From positions 124,001 to 188,000 of the forward strand of contig CBDFGB010000015.1 of NCBI GenBank assembly GCA_965246915.1: DNA of 64,000 nt, read 5' to 3'. Below the pieces are notes generated by a model. The model was not told the DNA's origin, did not search any database, and was given only the letters and a program-made list of their open reading frames with translations. Shown here one piece after another: positions 53,934 through 61,243 of the stretch. Position 1 is the first letter of the stretch. Each line of letters begins with the position of its first letter. Source of the stretch: CAVRQM01 sp965246915. GTDB taxonomy: Bacteria; Pseudomonadota; Alphaproteobacteria; Acetobacterales; Acetobacteraceae. The translations under genes were made by a program, and so were the position numbers.

Positions 53934-54144
53934 TAGTAGTTTAGCGCTGCTCTCTGTTTGGCCGCAAGCGGGCTAGAAGACGTTCCCACCATCTTGATCC
54001 GACATCGTCGTTGCGAGGAGCCCTTGGGACGGAGGCATCCGAAGCCCAGCGCCATCTGTCGGAAGCTGGCCGTGATCGCGCAGAAGAGGTCGACGGGCGA
54101 GATAAAGCCTTCGAGGGAGAAGACGTGAGATCCTTCCATGTGGT
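53934..54144. other. Intergenic stretch with REP-like segment, no clear gene
   Basis: Holds a GTCGTTGCGAGGAGCCC-type segment around 54007-54023 that resembles dispersed intergenic repeats of Alphaproteobacteria. A minus-strand frame continues through it (about 53941-54138), but it has no recognised domain and weak coding character. Nothing else seen. Confidence 0.4.
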
Positions 54145-54173
54145 TTGCACACATGCAGATATCCTTATATAGC
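54145..54173 (+). promoter_or_regulatory. Candidate housekeeping promoter of ahcY
   Basis: TTGCAC at 54145-54150, 17-bp spacer, TATAGC at 54168-54173, followed by a short leader with CCGGAGG at 54187-54193, six bases ahead of the ahcY ATG. Good fit to a sigma-70-type promoter. No S-adenosylhomocysteine riboswitch could be folded by eye in the short leader. Confidence 0.45.
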
Positions 54174-54199
54174 CGTCGCATCAGCTCCGGAGGTTCTCC

Positions 54200-55519
54200 A
54201 TGCCCGACACCGTCGCCCCGACCTCCAAGGTCGGCGATTTCAAGGTCCGCGACATCTCGCTCGCCGAGTGGGGCCGTAAGGAAATCGCCATGGCGCAGGA
54301 CGAAATGCCCGGCCTGATGGCGCTTCGCGAGGAATACGGCACGACCAAGCCGCTCGCCGGCGCACGGATCGTCGGCTGCCTGCACATGACCATCCAGACC
54401 GCCGTGCTGATCCAGACGCTCGAGCATCTCGGCGCCACGGTCCGCTGGTCGTCTTGCAACATCTTCTCCACCCAGGACCACGCCGCCGCCGCGGTGGCCG
54501 ACGCCGGCACGCCGGTCTTCGCCTGGAAGGGCATGGACGAGGACGAGTTCTGGTGGTGCATCGAGCAGACGGTGCGCGGGCCGGACGGCTGGACGCCCAA
54601 CCTTATCCTCGATGACGGCGGCGACGTCACCAGCCTGATCCACACCAAATATCCGGAGATGCTGGCCGACATCCGTGGCTTGTCGGAGGAGACCACGACC
54701 GGCGTGCATCGCCTGCGCGAGATGGCGCGCGACGGCAAGCTCAAGGTGCCGGCGATCAACGTCAACGACAGCGTGACCAAGAGCAAGTTCGACAATCTCT
54801 ACGGCTGCCGCGAGAGCCTGGTGGACGCGATCCGGCGCGGCACCGACGTCATGATGGCCGGCAAGGTCGCCGTCGTGTGCGGATTCGGCGACGTCGGCAA
54901 GGGCTCGGCGGCCAGCCTGCGGCAGGCCGGCTGTCGGGTGATCGTGACCGAGATCGATCCGATCTGCGCGCTGCAGGCGGCGATGGAGGGCTATGAGGTC
55001 GTCACCATGGAGCAGGCGGCACCCCGCGGCGACATCTTCGTGACCGCGACCGGCAACGTCGACGTCATCACGATCGAACACATGCGCGCGATGAAGCACC
55101 GCGCCATCGTCTGCAACATCGGCCATTTCGACAGCGAGATCCAGATCGAGGCGCTGCGCAACAATCGATGGGAAAACGTCAAGCCGCAGGTCGATGAGGT
55201 CGTCTTCCCGGACGGCAAGCGGCTGATCGTGCTGTCGGAGGGGCGGCTGGTGAACCTCGGCAACGCCACGGGCCACCCGAGCTTCGTCATGTCGGCGAGC
55301 TTCACCAATCAGGTGCTCGCACAGCTCGAACTGTGGCAAGCGGCACCGGGTACGTATGGTCTGGACGTCTACACGCTGCCGAAGCGGCTGGACGAGAAGG
55401 TGGCGGCCCTGCATCTGGCCAAGGTCGGCGCGACGTTGACAAAGCTGACCCCGAAGCAATCGGACTATGTCGGCACGCCGGTGGCCGGGCCGTTCAAGCA
55501 CGAGTTGTATCGCTACTAG
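54200..55519 (+). CDS. ahcY: S-adenosyl-L-homocysteine hydrolase
   Basis: 439 residues. NAD-dependent hydrolysis of S-adenosylhomocysteine to adenosine and homocysteine. Substrate-site segments TIQTAVLIQTLEHLGATVRW and NVNDSVTKSKFDNLYGCRES; NAD loop CGFGDVGKGSAASLRQAG; C-terminal GPFKHELYRY. Strong ribosome site. Keeps methylation (including bacteriochlorophyll synthesis) free of product inhibition. Confidence 0.97.
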   Translation: MPDTVAPTSKVGDFKVRDISLAEWGRKEIAMAQDEMPGLMALREEYGTTKPLAGARIVGCLHMTIQTAVLIQTLEHLGATVRWSSCNIFSTQDHAAAAVADAGTPVFAWKGMDEDEFWWCIEQTVRGPDGWTPNLILDDGGDVTSLIHTKYPEMLADIRGLSEETTTGVHRLREMARDGKLKVPAINVNDSVTKSKFDNLYGCRESLVDAIRRGTDVMMAGKVAVVCGFGDVGKGSAASLRQAGCRVIVTEIDPICALQAAMEGYEVVTMEQAAPRGDIFVTATGNVDVITIEHMRAMKHRAIVCNIGHFDSEIQIEALRNNRWENVKPQVDEVVFPDGKRLIVLSEGRLVNLGNATGHPSFVMSASFTNQVLAQLELWQAAPGTYGLDVYTLPKRLDEKVAALHLAKVGATLTKLTPKQSDYVGTPVAGPFKHELYRY

Positions 55520-55532
55520 TATCGGTTGCGGC

Positions 55533-55560
55533 CCCTCTCCCGCCGGAACGCGGGGGAGGG
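55533..55560 (+). terminator. Hairpin after ahcY
   Basis: CCCTCTCCCGC (55533-55543) pairs with GCGGGGGAGGG (55550-55560) with one mismatch and a 6-base loop, 14 bp after the ahcY stop. No U-run follows, so it could be a terminator aided by Rho or a REP-type message-stabilising element. Confidence 0.5.
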
Positions 55561-55617
55561 CTCTGGAGAGAGTTTCACAAACTCCTGAAAACTTTTCCTT
55601 CACCACCGGCCTTACAT

Positions 55618-55641
55618 ACCCGCTCCGCGACGGGAGCGGGT
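55618..55641. repeat. Perfect inverted repeat before a small gene
   Basis: ACCCGCTCC and GGAGCGGGT form a perfect 9-bp stem with a 6-base loop, 22 bp upstream of the small unknown gene at 55664. Probably a second REP-like hairpin; alternatively an attenuator. Confidence 0.45.
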
Positions 55642-55663
55642 GGGGACGGTGGAGAAGTGTGGC

Positions 55664-55927
55664 ATGCTCGACGTCATTATCGCGGGTGAGGAGCCCCAAA
55701 TGACCGAGGCGCTGCGGCTGGCTCTCCAAGCCGTCCGCGACGAAGCGTCCTTTGCTGACCTACTGTTCCTCGAGCAGTGGGAGCGCTCTCCGATGCCGGG
55801 CGCCGCCGCGGCACGCCGTATCGTCCAACTTCGTCGCGCCAATCCCTCGCTCGCTGCCGCTATCCGGGCCGAGGTGAAGCGCGGTAGGCCCTTGACGGAC
55901 GGTGAGCGCGCGGCGCTGACCACCTGA
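55664..55927 (+). CDS. Hypothetical protein
   Basis: 87 residues from ATG 55664 (75 if from 55700). Entirely helical by composition, with LRLALQAVRDEASFADLLFL and AAARRIVQLRRANPSLAAAI. No known domain. It ends 14 bp before the YihY gene and may be its partner. Weak coding evidence. Confidence 0.45.
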   Translation: MLDVIIAGEEPQMTEALRLALQAVRDEASFADLLFLEQWERSPMPGAAAARRIVQLRRANPSLAAAIRAEVKRGRPLTDGERAALTT

Positions 55928-55941
55928 ATCGGCGGGTTGGG

Positions 55942-56874
55942 ATGCTCGGGAAACTCTGGGGCCTCGTGAAGGGCGCCTCGGTCGCCTACATCGAGGACAA
56001 CTGTCTGAGCCGTGGGGCGGCGATCGCCTACTATACCGTTTTCGCATTGGCACCCGTGCTGCTGATCGTGATCGCGGTCGCCGGCGTGGTGTTCGGCTCC
56101 GAGCAGGCGCGGGCGGCTCTGGTGGGCCAGGTCGACTACGTGATGGGTCAGCAAGGCGCCGATGCGATCCAGAGCATTCTGCAAGGCGCTGCGCGTCGCG
56201 GATCTGGCGCAGTCGCCACCGCGATCGGGGTGGTGACCCTGATTGTCGCGGCAAGCGGCGTGTTCGGCGAGATGCAGGCGGCACTCAACACGATTTGGAA
56301 GACAAGGCCACGTCAGGACGCCGTCTGGGCGCTTATCCGCGCCCGGCTCGTCAGCCTCGCGCTGGTCGTGGCTCTCGGCGGCCTGCTCATGATCTCACTC
56401 ATTTTGAGCGCGGCGCTGGCGGCGGTTGGCGACTGGGTGACGGCGGTTCTTCCGGAAGCGTCCTGGGTGCTCCGACCGCTGAACGCCGGGCTGTCGTTCG
56501 TGCTGATCGCGGCCCTGTTCGCCGCGATTTACAAGGTGTTACCCGACACCGACGTGGCGTGGCGCGACGTGGCGGTTGGCGCGCTGATCACGGCGACACT
56601 GATGGCGATCGGCAAATACGCGATCGCCCTTTACATCGGAAGTTCAAGCATCGCCACGACCTACGGAGCCGCAGGCGCTTTGGCGGTGCTGTTCGTTTGG
56701 ATTTATTACTGCAGTCAGATTCTGCTGTTCGGCGCGGAACTGACCCGGTGTTACGCCACCACTTTCGGCAGCTGGCGGGACGGTGCGCCGGTGTCGCCGA
56801 AAAAAGGCCACGCGCGTGAGATCGAGGGGCTGAAGGCCCGGCTGTCGGGTTCGCGGCCCGCGCCATCGACCTAA
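55942..56874 (+). CDS. YihY/BrkB family inner-membrane protein
   Basis: 310 residues, six membrane spans, with the family opening NCLSRGAAIAYYTVFALAPV and the late AAGALAVLFVWIYYCSQILL. Formerly called ribonuclease BN; that assignment was withdrawn for the family. Function unknown, possibly lipid or solute transport. Confidence 0.88.
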   Translation: MLGKLWGLVKGASVAYIEDNCLSRGAAIAYYTVFALAPVLLIVIAVAGVVFGSEQARAALVGQVDYVMGQQGADAIQSILQGAARRGSGAVATAIGVVTLIVAASGVFGEMQAALNTIWKTRPRQDAVWALIRARLVSLALVVALGGLLMISLILSAALAAVGDWVTAVLPEASWVLRPLNAGLSFVLIAALFAAIYKVLPDTDVAWRDVAVGALITATLMAIGKYAIALYIGSSSIATTYGAAGALAVLFVWIYYCSQILLFGAELTRCYATTFGSWRDGAPVSPKKGHAREIEGLKARLSGSRPAPST

Positions 56875-56927
56875 TGGTCCATGGCCCGCTTCAAACTCGG
56901 GTGTCAGACGAGGGGAGACGTCGCGAT

Positions 56928-56941
56928 GTCAAAAGTTTGAC
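56928..56941. promoter_or_regulatory. Palindrome upstream of CoA-transferase genes
   Basis: GTCAAA-AG-TTTGAC, perfect 6-bp arms, about 78 bp before the CoA-transferase start and inside the only gap (about 145 bp) after the YihY gene. A GACGTCGC sequence occurs on each side of it. A regulator-binding site is plausible, unproven. Confidence 0.3.
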
Positions 56942-57018
56942 GACTGACGTCGCCCATTGCCGCCCGGGCCGCTCTGTTGCAACTCTCTCATGTGAAAGTG
57001 GTGTATGCGGAGGACGTC

Positions 57019-57729
57019 TTGTCGGTCCAGAAAATCTATCCCGATGCTACGGCGGCGCTCAGCGGCCTGCTGCGCGACGGCATGACGATCCTGTCGGGTG
57101 GGTTCGGCCTGTGCGGCATTCCGTCGGTGCTGATCGAGGCGATCCGCGATTCCGGCGTGCGCGACCTCACCATCGTCTCCAACAATGCCGGCATCGACGG
57201 CGCGGGCCTCGGCCTTTTGCTCGAAACCCGGCAAGTCCGTAAGATGATCAGCTCGTATGTCGGGGAAAACGCGACCTTCGCCGCGCAATTCCTGGCCGGC
57301 GAGTTGGAGATCGAGTTCAATCCCCAGGGCACGCTGGCGGAGCGGATCCGGGCCGGCGGCGCGGGCATACCGGCGTTCTATACCGCCACCGGCGCGGGCA
57401 CGCAGATCGCCGAAGGCAAGGACGAGCGGGAGTTCGACGGCAAGCGCTACGTCATGGAGCGCGGCATCGTTGGAGACCTGGCGATCGTGCATGCGTGGAA
57501 AGCAGACCGCGAGGGGAACCTGGTGTTCCGCAAGACGGCGCGCAATTTCAATCCGATCATGGCGACGGCCGCGAAAGTCACCGTGGTCGAGACGGAACAC
57601 CTGGTCGAGCCGGGCGAGATCGACCCCGATCACGTCGTGACCCCCGGCGTCTTCGTCAAACGGATCGTGCAGATCGGCGCGGTACAGAAGCGGATCGAGC
57701 AGCGCACGGTGCGCAAGCGGGCAGCGTAG
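57019..57729 (+). CDS. 3-oxoacid CoA-transferase subunit A
   Basis: 236 residues. Family I CoA-transferase alpha subunit: MTILSGGFGLCGIPSVLIEA, TIVSNNAGIDGAGLGLLLET and GAGIPAFYTATGAGTQIAEG. The TTG at 57019 has GGAGGA upstream and gives the expected N-terminus; other starts lie further upstream. With the next gene it transfers CoA from succinyl-CoA to acetoacetate, linking to ketone-body and PHB turnover. Confidence 0.92.
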   Translation: MSVQKIYPDATAALSGLLRDGMTILSGGFGLCGIPSVLIEAIRDSGVRDLTIVSNNAGIDGAGLGLLLETRQVRKMISSYVGENATFAAQFLAGELEIEFNPQGTLAERIRAGGAGIPAFYTATGAGTQIAEGKDEREFDGKRYVMERGIVGDLAIVHAWKADREGNLVFRKTARNFNPIMATAAKVTVVETEHLVEPGEIDPDHVVTPGVFVKRIVQIGAVQKRIEQRTVRKRAA

Positions 57730-57742
57730 GAGGGAGGCGACA

Positions 57743-58393
57743 ATGGCCTGGACACGTGACGAAATGGCGGCCCGCGCGGCGCGCGAGCTGCATGACGGGT
57801 TCTACGTCAATCTCGGGATCGGCATCCCCACACTTGTCGCCAACCATATCCCGGCGGGAATGTCTATCCAACTGCAGAGCGAGAACGGGATGCTCGGCAT
57901 GGGCCCGTTTCCGTTCGAGGGCGAGGAGGATCCCGACCTCATCAACGCCGGCAAGCAGACGATCACCGAACTGCCGACCACCAGCTATTTCGACAGCGCC
58001 AGCAGTTTCGGGATGATCCGCGGCGGACACATCGACCTATCGATCCTGGGCGCGCTCCAAGTCGCCGAGAACGGTGACCTCGCGAACTGGATGATTCCGG
58101 GAAAGATGGTCAAGGGCATGGGGGGGGCGATGGATCTGGTCGCGGGGGTCCGGCGCGTGGTCGTGTTGATGGAGCACACTGCGGGCGGCAAGCCCAAGCT
58201 GCTGAAATCCTGCACGTTACCGCTGACCGGGGCGGGGGTCGTCGATCTCGTCGTCACCGATCTGGGCGTGTTCGACATGCTGCCGCAGGGCGTGGTGCTG
58301 GTGGATCTGGCGCCCGGTGTCACGATGGACGAGGTGCGCGCCAAGACGGAAGCGGCGTTCAGCGTCCACTCGGATCTTCGCGTCGCGGCCTGA
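57743..58393 (+). CDS. 3-oxoacid CoA-transferase subunit B
   Basis: 216 residues. Beta subunit with NLGIGIPTLVANHIP and the catalytic Glu in QSENGMLGMGPFP; GAMDLVAGVRRVVVLMEHTA is also typical. Ribosome site GGAGGGAGG sits in the 13-bp gap after subunit A. Its last 35 bp overlap the opposite-strand unknown gene. Confidence 0.93.
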   Translation: MAWTRDEMAARAARELHDGFYVNLGIGIPTLVANHIPAGMSIQLQSENGMLGMGPFPFEGEEDPDLINAGKQTITELPTTSYFDSASSFGMIRGGHIDLSILGALQVAENGDLANWMIPGKMVKGMGGAMDLVAGVRRVVVLMEHTAGGKPKLLKSCTLPLTGAGVVDLVVTDLGVFDMLPQGVVLVDLAPGVTMDEVRAKTEAAFSVHSDLRVAA

Positions 58394-58820
58394 AGTCGAG
58401 GGCCGCACCGATATAGAGCGCGCCGAACGGCCAGGGGTCTTCTGGGTCGCCGCCCCAAATCAAGGTGTCGTCCGGCCGGGTGTCCGCGCACAGAAGGTGG
58501 TCGGCGACCGCTCGGACCAGTTCGTCATAGGTCCCTTCCGCGCGCGAGCCGGACGCCTTGCGCCAGGTGGCATTGTCCGTCGACAGGTCGGCGAACGTCC
58601 AGGCAAGCGGGTCACGGCGGATCGCGATGCGCGGGGACCTGCTTTGGCGCAGATTGCCTGCCCAGCCCAGCCGCGGCGACAGGCCGGCGAAGTCCGCCAC
58701 CGCCGCCAGACGTTCGGCGGGTCCGCGCGGCTCGCGATCGTGGGCGGCCAGCCACTCGGCGAAAATGGCCGATCCGGACACGCACTCCGCCTCGGCCGAC
58801 GCGGGTCTTGCGAGCGTCAT
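58359..58820 (-). CDS. Hypothetical protein
   Basis: 153 residues from ATG 58820. No known domain recognised. Long and evenly folded in composition, with C-terminal DDTLIWGGDPEDPWPFGALY. Divergent from tRNA-Ala (31 bp away) and overlapping the end of CoA-transferase subunit B tail-to-tail. Coding character is fair. Confidence 0.5.
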   Translation of the reverse strand: MTLARPASAEAECVSGSAIFAEWLAAHDREPRGPAERLAAVADFAGLSPRLGWAGNLRQSRSPRIAIRRDPLAWTFADLSTDNATWRKASGSRAEGTYDELVRAVADHLLCADTRPDDTLIWGGDPEDPWPFGALYIGAALDFRPRREDPSGR

Positions 58821-58851
58821 CGCGGCCAGTCTATATCGCCGCTCCCGTGAC

Positions 58852-58927
58852 GGGGCCATAGCTCAGCTGGGAGAGCGCCTGAATGGCATTCAGGAGGTCA
58901 GCGGTTCGATCCCGCTTGGCTCCACCA
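58852..58927 (+). tRNA. tRNA-Ala (GGC anticodon)
   Basis: 76 nt including encoded CCA. Acceptor GGGGCCA pairs with TGGCTCC (one G-U). The anticodon arm is CCTGA-ATGGCAT-TCAGG, giving anticodon GGC. The T-loop is GGTTCGATCCC. Complete cloverleaf by eye. Confidence 0.95.
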
Positions 58928-58944
58928 CGAGCCGCCGCGCCCCG

Positions 58945-60327
58945 ATGAAAGCCTGGGAGATCGCCGACCGGCTGTTCCGCAGCGCCATTCCGGTCGTACG
59001 GGACGAGTCAGAGCAGACCTGGGATACCTCCGAGTCGGTGGCCGCGCACGATGCCCGGCTGCTGCGGTTCTGGGACAGCCGCGTGCCGGGCTCGGGCGCT
59101 CCTGAATCCCTGATGGTGGCGGCGTTCCAGTCGCTCGAAAACAAGGGATTTCGCACCGGGCCGCACAGTGCCTTGCTGGATGAGGGCCTGCGGGCGGTCG
59201 CATCCGGCGATCTCGAGCGCCTGCAGGTCATCGATGCACGGTTGCGTGCGCTCTGGCTTACAGCCGTGCCGGATCCGAGCCATCCGTCGCGGCGCACGCG
59301 CCGCTTCGCGTCCTGGGCCGAGTTTGATGCGGAGGTCGACTGGCCGGCCGACATGCCGGTCGACGTCGCCGGCGGGGATTTCGCGGCACGGGTCGAGGCA
59401 GGATGGCGCGGCCAGCTGGTGGGCGCCGCCGTGGGCACGGCCATCGAGGGATATTCCGCCGAGCGGCTGGCTGCCGCGTTCGGGCCGATCGATCGCTATG
59501 TCCGGCCTCCCAACACCTTCAATGACGATATCACGTTCGAGCTGGCGTTTCTCGACGCGTTCGAGACGAACGGTCCCGCGGTGACCAGCGCCGACATCGC
59601 CGAGCGTTGGCTCGCGATGATCCCCGAAGCGTGGTCGGCCGAAGCCATCGCGCTGGACAACCTGCGGCGCGGCCTGTTCCCGCCCGAGAGCGCGCGGTTC
59701 GCCAACCCGTTCGACGAATGGATCGGCGCCCAAATGCGGGGCGCGATCTGCGGGATGGTCGCACCCGGTCGTCCACGAGAGGCCGCACGCCTTGCCTGGC
59801 TCGACGCGGCGATTTCGCATACCGGCAACGGCGTTCTCGGGGAGGTGTTCAACGCCGTCCTCACCGCCGCCGCCTTTTGCCAAAGCGACATCCGCTCGAT
59901 CTTGGTCCAGACGATAGCGCTTTTTCCCGAAACGACGGAGTTCGGCGCGGTCCTCCGGTTCGCCTTGCGGGCGGCGGGCGGCGCCGCCGACTGGCGCGCG
60001 GCGTGGCGTGCCTGCGACGAGAAATTCGTCGAGTACAACTGGATTCATGCCTACCCCAACGCAGCCGCGGAGGTGGTGGCCATGTGGTGCGGGGCGGGCG
60101 ATTTCGACACGACGCTCGCGGTGGTCGGCGGGATCGGCCACGACGCCGACTGCAACGCCGCACAGATCCTTGGCGTGCTGGCGATCGCTCACGGCCCGGA
60201 CGCGGTTGCCGGTCGATGGATCGAGCCCCTTGGAGACACTGTCCGCACCACCATGCGGCGGCCGGCACGCTTGTCCTTTCGCGAGCTGGTGGATTGGACG
60301 ATCCGCGCGGTGCGTCGCCACGCATGA
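58945..60327 (+). CDS. ADP-ribosylglycohydrolase-family protein
   Basis: 460 residues. The C-terminal 320 match the ADP-ribosylglycohydrolase fold: FNDDITFELAFLDAF (the TDDT-type metal motif), SHTGNGVLGE, and GGIGHDADCNAAQILGVLAI with metal Asp residues. About 120 N-terminal residues are extra. Longer than DraG (about 290), so not a plain nitrogenase-activating enzyme. Removes ADP-ribose from proteins or small molecules. Begins 17 bp after tRNA-Ala, perhaps read through from its promoter. Confidence 0.85.
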   Translation: MKAWEIADRLFRSAIPVVRDESEQTWDTSESVAAHDARLLRFWDSRVPGSGAPESLMVAAFQSLENKGFRTGPHSALLDEGLRAVASGDLERLQVIDARLRALWLTAVPDPSHPSRRTRRFASWAEFDAEVDWPADMPVDVAGGDFAARVEAGWRGQLVGAAVGTAIEGYSAERLAAAFGPIDRYVRPPNTFNDDITFELAFLDAFETNGPAVTSADIAERWLAMIPEAWSAEAIALDNLRRGLFPPESARFANPFDEWIGAQMRGAICGMVAPGRPREAARLAWLDAAISHTGNGVLGEVFNAVLTAAAFCQSDIRSILVQTIALFPETTEFGAVLRFALRAAGGAADWRAAWRACDEKFVEYNWIHAYPNAAAEVVAMWCGAGDFDTTLAVVGGIGHDADCNAAQILGVLAIAHGPDAVAGRWIEPLGDTVRTTMRRPARLSFRELVDWTIRAVRRHA

Positions 60328-60403
60328 TGGTCGGCGGATGCCGGACATTGCTCCCGCGGGCACACACGGCTTGACAGTTTCCCGCGAAAGGGTAACGCTC
60401 GCC

Positions 60404-60434
60404 TGACACATAAGAGTGTCAGAAAAATCTGACA
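60404..60434. promoter_or_regulatory. PpsR/CrtJ-type operator of the puc operon
   Basis: TGTCAGAAAAATCTGACA at 60417-60434 is a perfect palindrome of the form TGT-N12-ACA, the known target of the photosynthesis repressor PpsR/CrtJ. Overlapping it, TGACAC-ATAAGA-GTGTCA at 60404-60421 is a second perfect palindrome. A TTGACA at 60371-60376 could be the -35 of the promoter. Strong match to an established motif; occupancy inferred. Confidence 0.7.
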
Positions 60435-60470
60435 GTAGTCATGTGTGGCTGGCTGGTTGAGGTGCAAGAG

Positions 60471-60542
60471 CCGATCCGCGCCGCAGTCGAGCGGTCGGGG
60501 TGGCGCGTGGCGACATAAGAAGTTCGGTCCCGCGCGGATCGG
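60471..60542 (+). promoter_or_regulatory. Long-range stem in puc leader
   Basis: CCGATCCGCGC (60471-60481) and GCGCGGATCGG (60532-60542) are perfectly complementary over 11 bp and enclose 50 bases. This closes a structured element within the untranslated leader, 76 bases before pucB. May control message stability or translation of LH2 genes. Confidence 0.45.
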
Positions 60543-60618
60543 ACGAAACAGGAAGAAGCAAGAAACCCTCGTGCGGGTTCAGCACGGAAATCGCTGAATA
60601 CATAGAGGAGGCGACCGC

Positions 60619-60795
60619 GTGAGTGACCAACCGACTGCAACGATGGACGATCCGACCAGGGTGTGGCCGACAGGATTGACGATCCCGGAGTCCGAGGAGC
60701 TGCATAAGCACGTCATCGACGGCGCGCGCGTGTTCTTCGTGATTTCGTTGTTCGCCCACTTCCTCGCCTATATTTACTCCCCCTGGCTCCACTAG
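60619..60795 (+). CDS. pucB: LH2 light-harvesting protein beta chain
   Basis: 58 residues from a GTG with GAGGAGG 7 bases upstream. VWPTGLTIPESEELHKHVID then one span ending AHFLAYIYSPWLH is the classic LH2 (peripheral antenna) beta sequence; LH1 beta differs. His47 in AHFLA is the B850 bacteriochlorophyll ligand. First gene of the puc operon, 12 bp before pucA. Confidence 0.95.
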   Translation: MSDQPTATMDDPTRVWPTGLTIPESEELHKHVIDGARVFFVISLFAHFLAYIYSPWLH

Positions 60796-60807
60796 GAGGA
60801 ATGGACC

Positions 60808-61185
60808 ATGAATCAGGGTAGGATTTGGTGTGTGGTCAACCCGAGCGTTGGCCTCCCGCTGCTGCTCGGCGCCGTGGCGGTGACGTCGTTGATCGTCCAC
60901 GCCTCGGTGATGACGCACACCACGTGGATGTCGTCGTATTGGGGCGGCAGCAAGAGCCGATCCGCGATGAACGACAACGGTCAGATGCCGGTCGCGGTCG
61001 TGCCGAATGCAGGGTCTTCGCTGGCGGTGACGGTGACACCCGTCCCGGCAACGAGCGCCACGTCGCAGGCATCATTCATGATCACCGTGGGCCCGGCCCC
61101 TTTGGCCACGGCGAGCGCCGACATGTTGAGCAGTGATCCGCCCAAACATGGGTCGACTACGGACGGCGCGGCAGGCGTCAACTAA
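60808..61185 (+). CDS. pucA: LH2 light-harvesting protein alpha chain with C-terminal extension
   Basis: 125 residues; normal LH2 alpha chains have about 50-60. Residues 1-50 are canonical: MNQGRIWCVVNPSVGLPLLL, ligand His31 in VHASVMTHTTW, and Tyr44-Trp45, the pair that hydrogen-bonds B850 pigments. A B800-850 spectrum is therefore expected rather than B800-820. Residues 51-125 form a Ser/Thr/Ala/Pro/Val-rich tail with no membrane span or known motif. AGGAGGA ribosome site. Similar long tails are known for Rhodobacter sphaeroides Puc2A. Confidence 0.93.
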   Translation: MNQGRIWCVVNPSVGLPLLLGAVAVTSLIVHASVMTHTTWMSSYWGGSKSRSAMNDNGQMPVAVVPNAGSSLAVTVTPVPATSATSQASFMITVGPAPLATASADMLSSDPPKHGSTTDGAAGVN

Positions 61186-61213
61186 CTTGGGTTGAACGTC
61201 TTGGGTTTGGTCA

Positions 61214-61236
61214 GGGAGCCGGGGTCGGCGGCTCCC
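61214..61236 (+). terminator. Hairpin between pucA and pucC
   Basis: GGGAGCCG and CGGCTCCC form a perfect 8-bp stem with a 7-base loop, 28 bp after pucA and 7 bp before pucC. Such structures in puf/puc operons act as partial terminators or decay barriers that keep antenna message far above pucC message. Confidence 0.6.
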
Positions 61237-61243
61237 GGCCCGC

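Noticed and set aside
53941..54150. Minus-strand frame of about 69 codons upstream of ahcY
   Set aside because: Low-complexity Ser/Arg-rich translation within a REP-like stretch; no start signal or homology recognised.
54174..54199. SAH riboswitch upstream of ahcY
   Set aside because: The leader after the predicted promoter is too short to hold the known fold and no matching core sequence is visible.
53933..55729. 598-codon open frame on the minus strand across ahcY
   Set aside because: It is antisense to the clear S-adenosylhomocysteine hydrolase gene; long antisense frames are expected in high-GC codon usage and it shows no family motif.
58852..58927. tRNA-Ala as phage/ICE attachment site
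   Set aside because: No integrase nearby and no duplicate of the tRNA 3' end was seen in the window.
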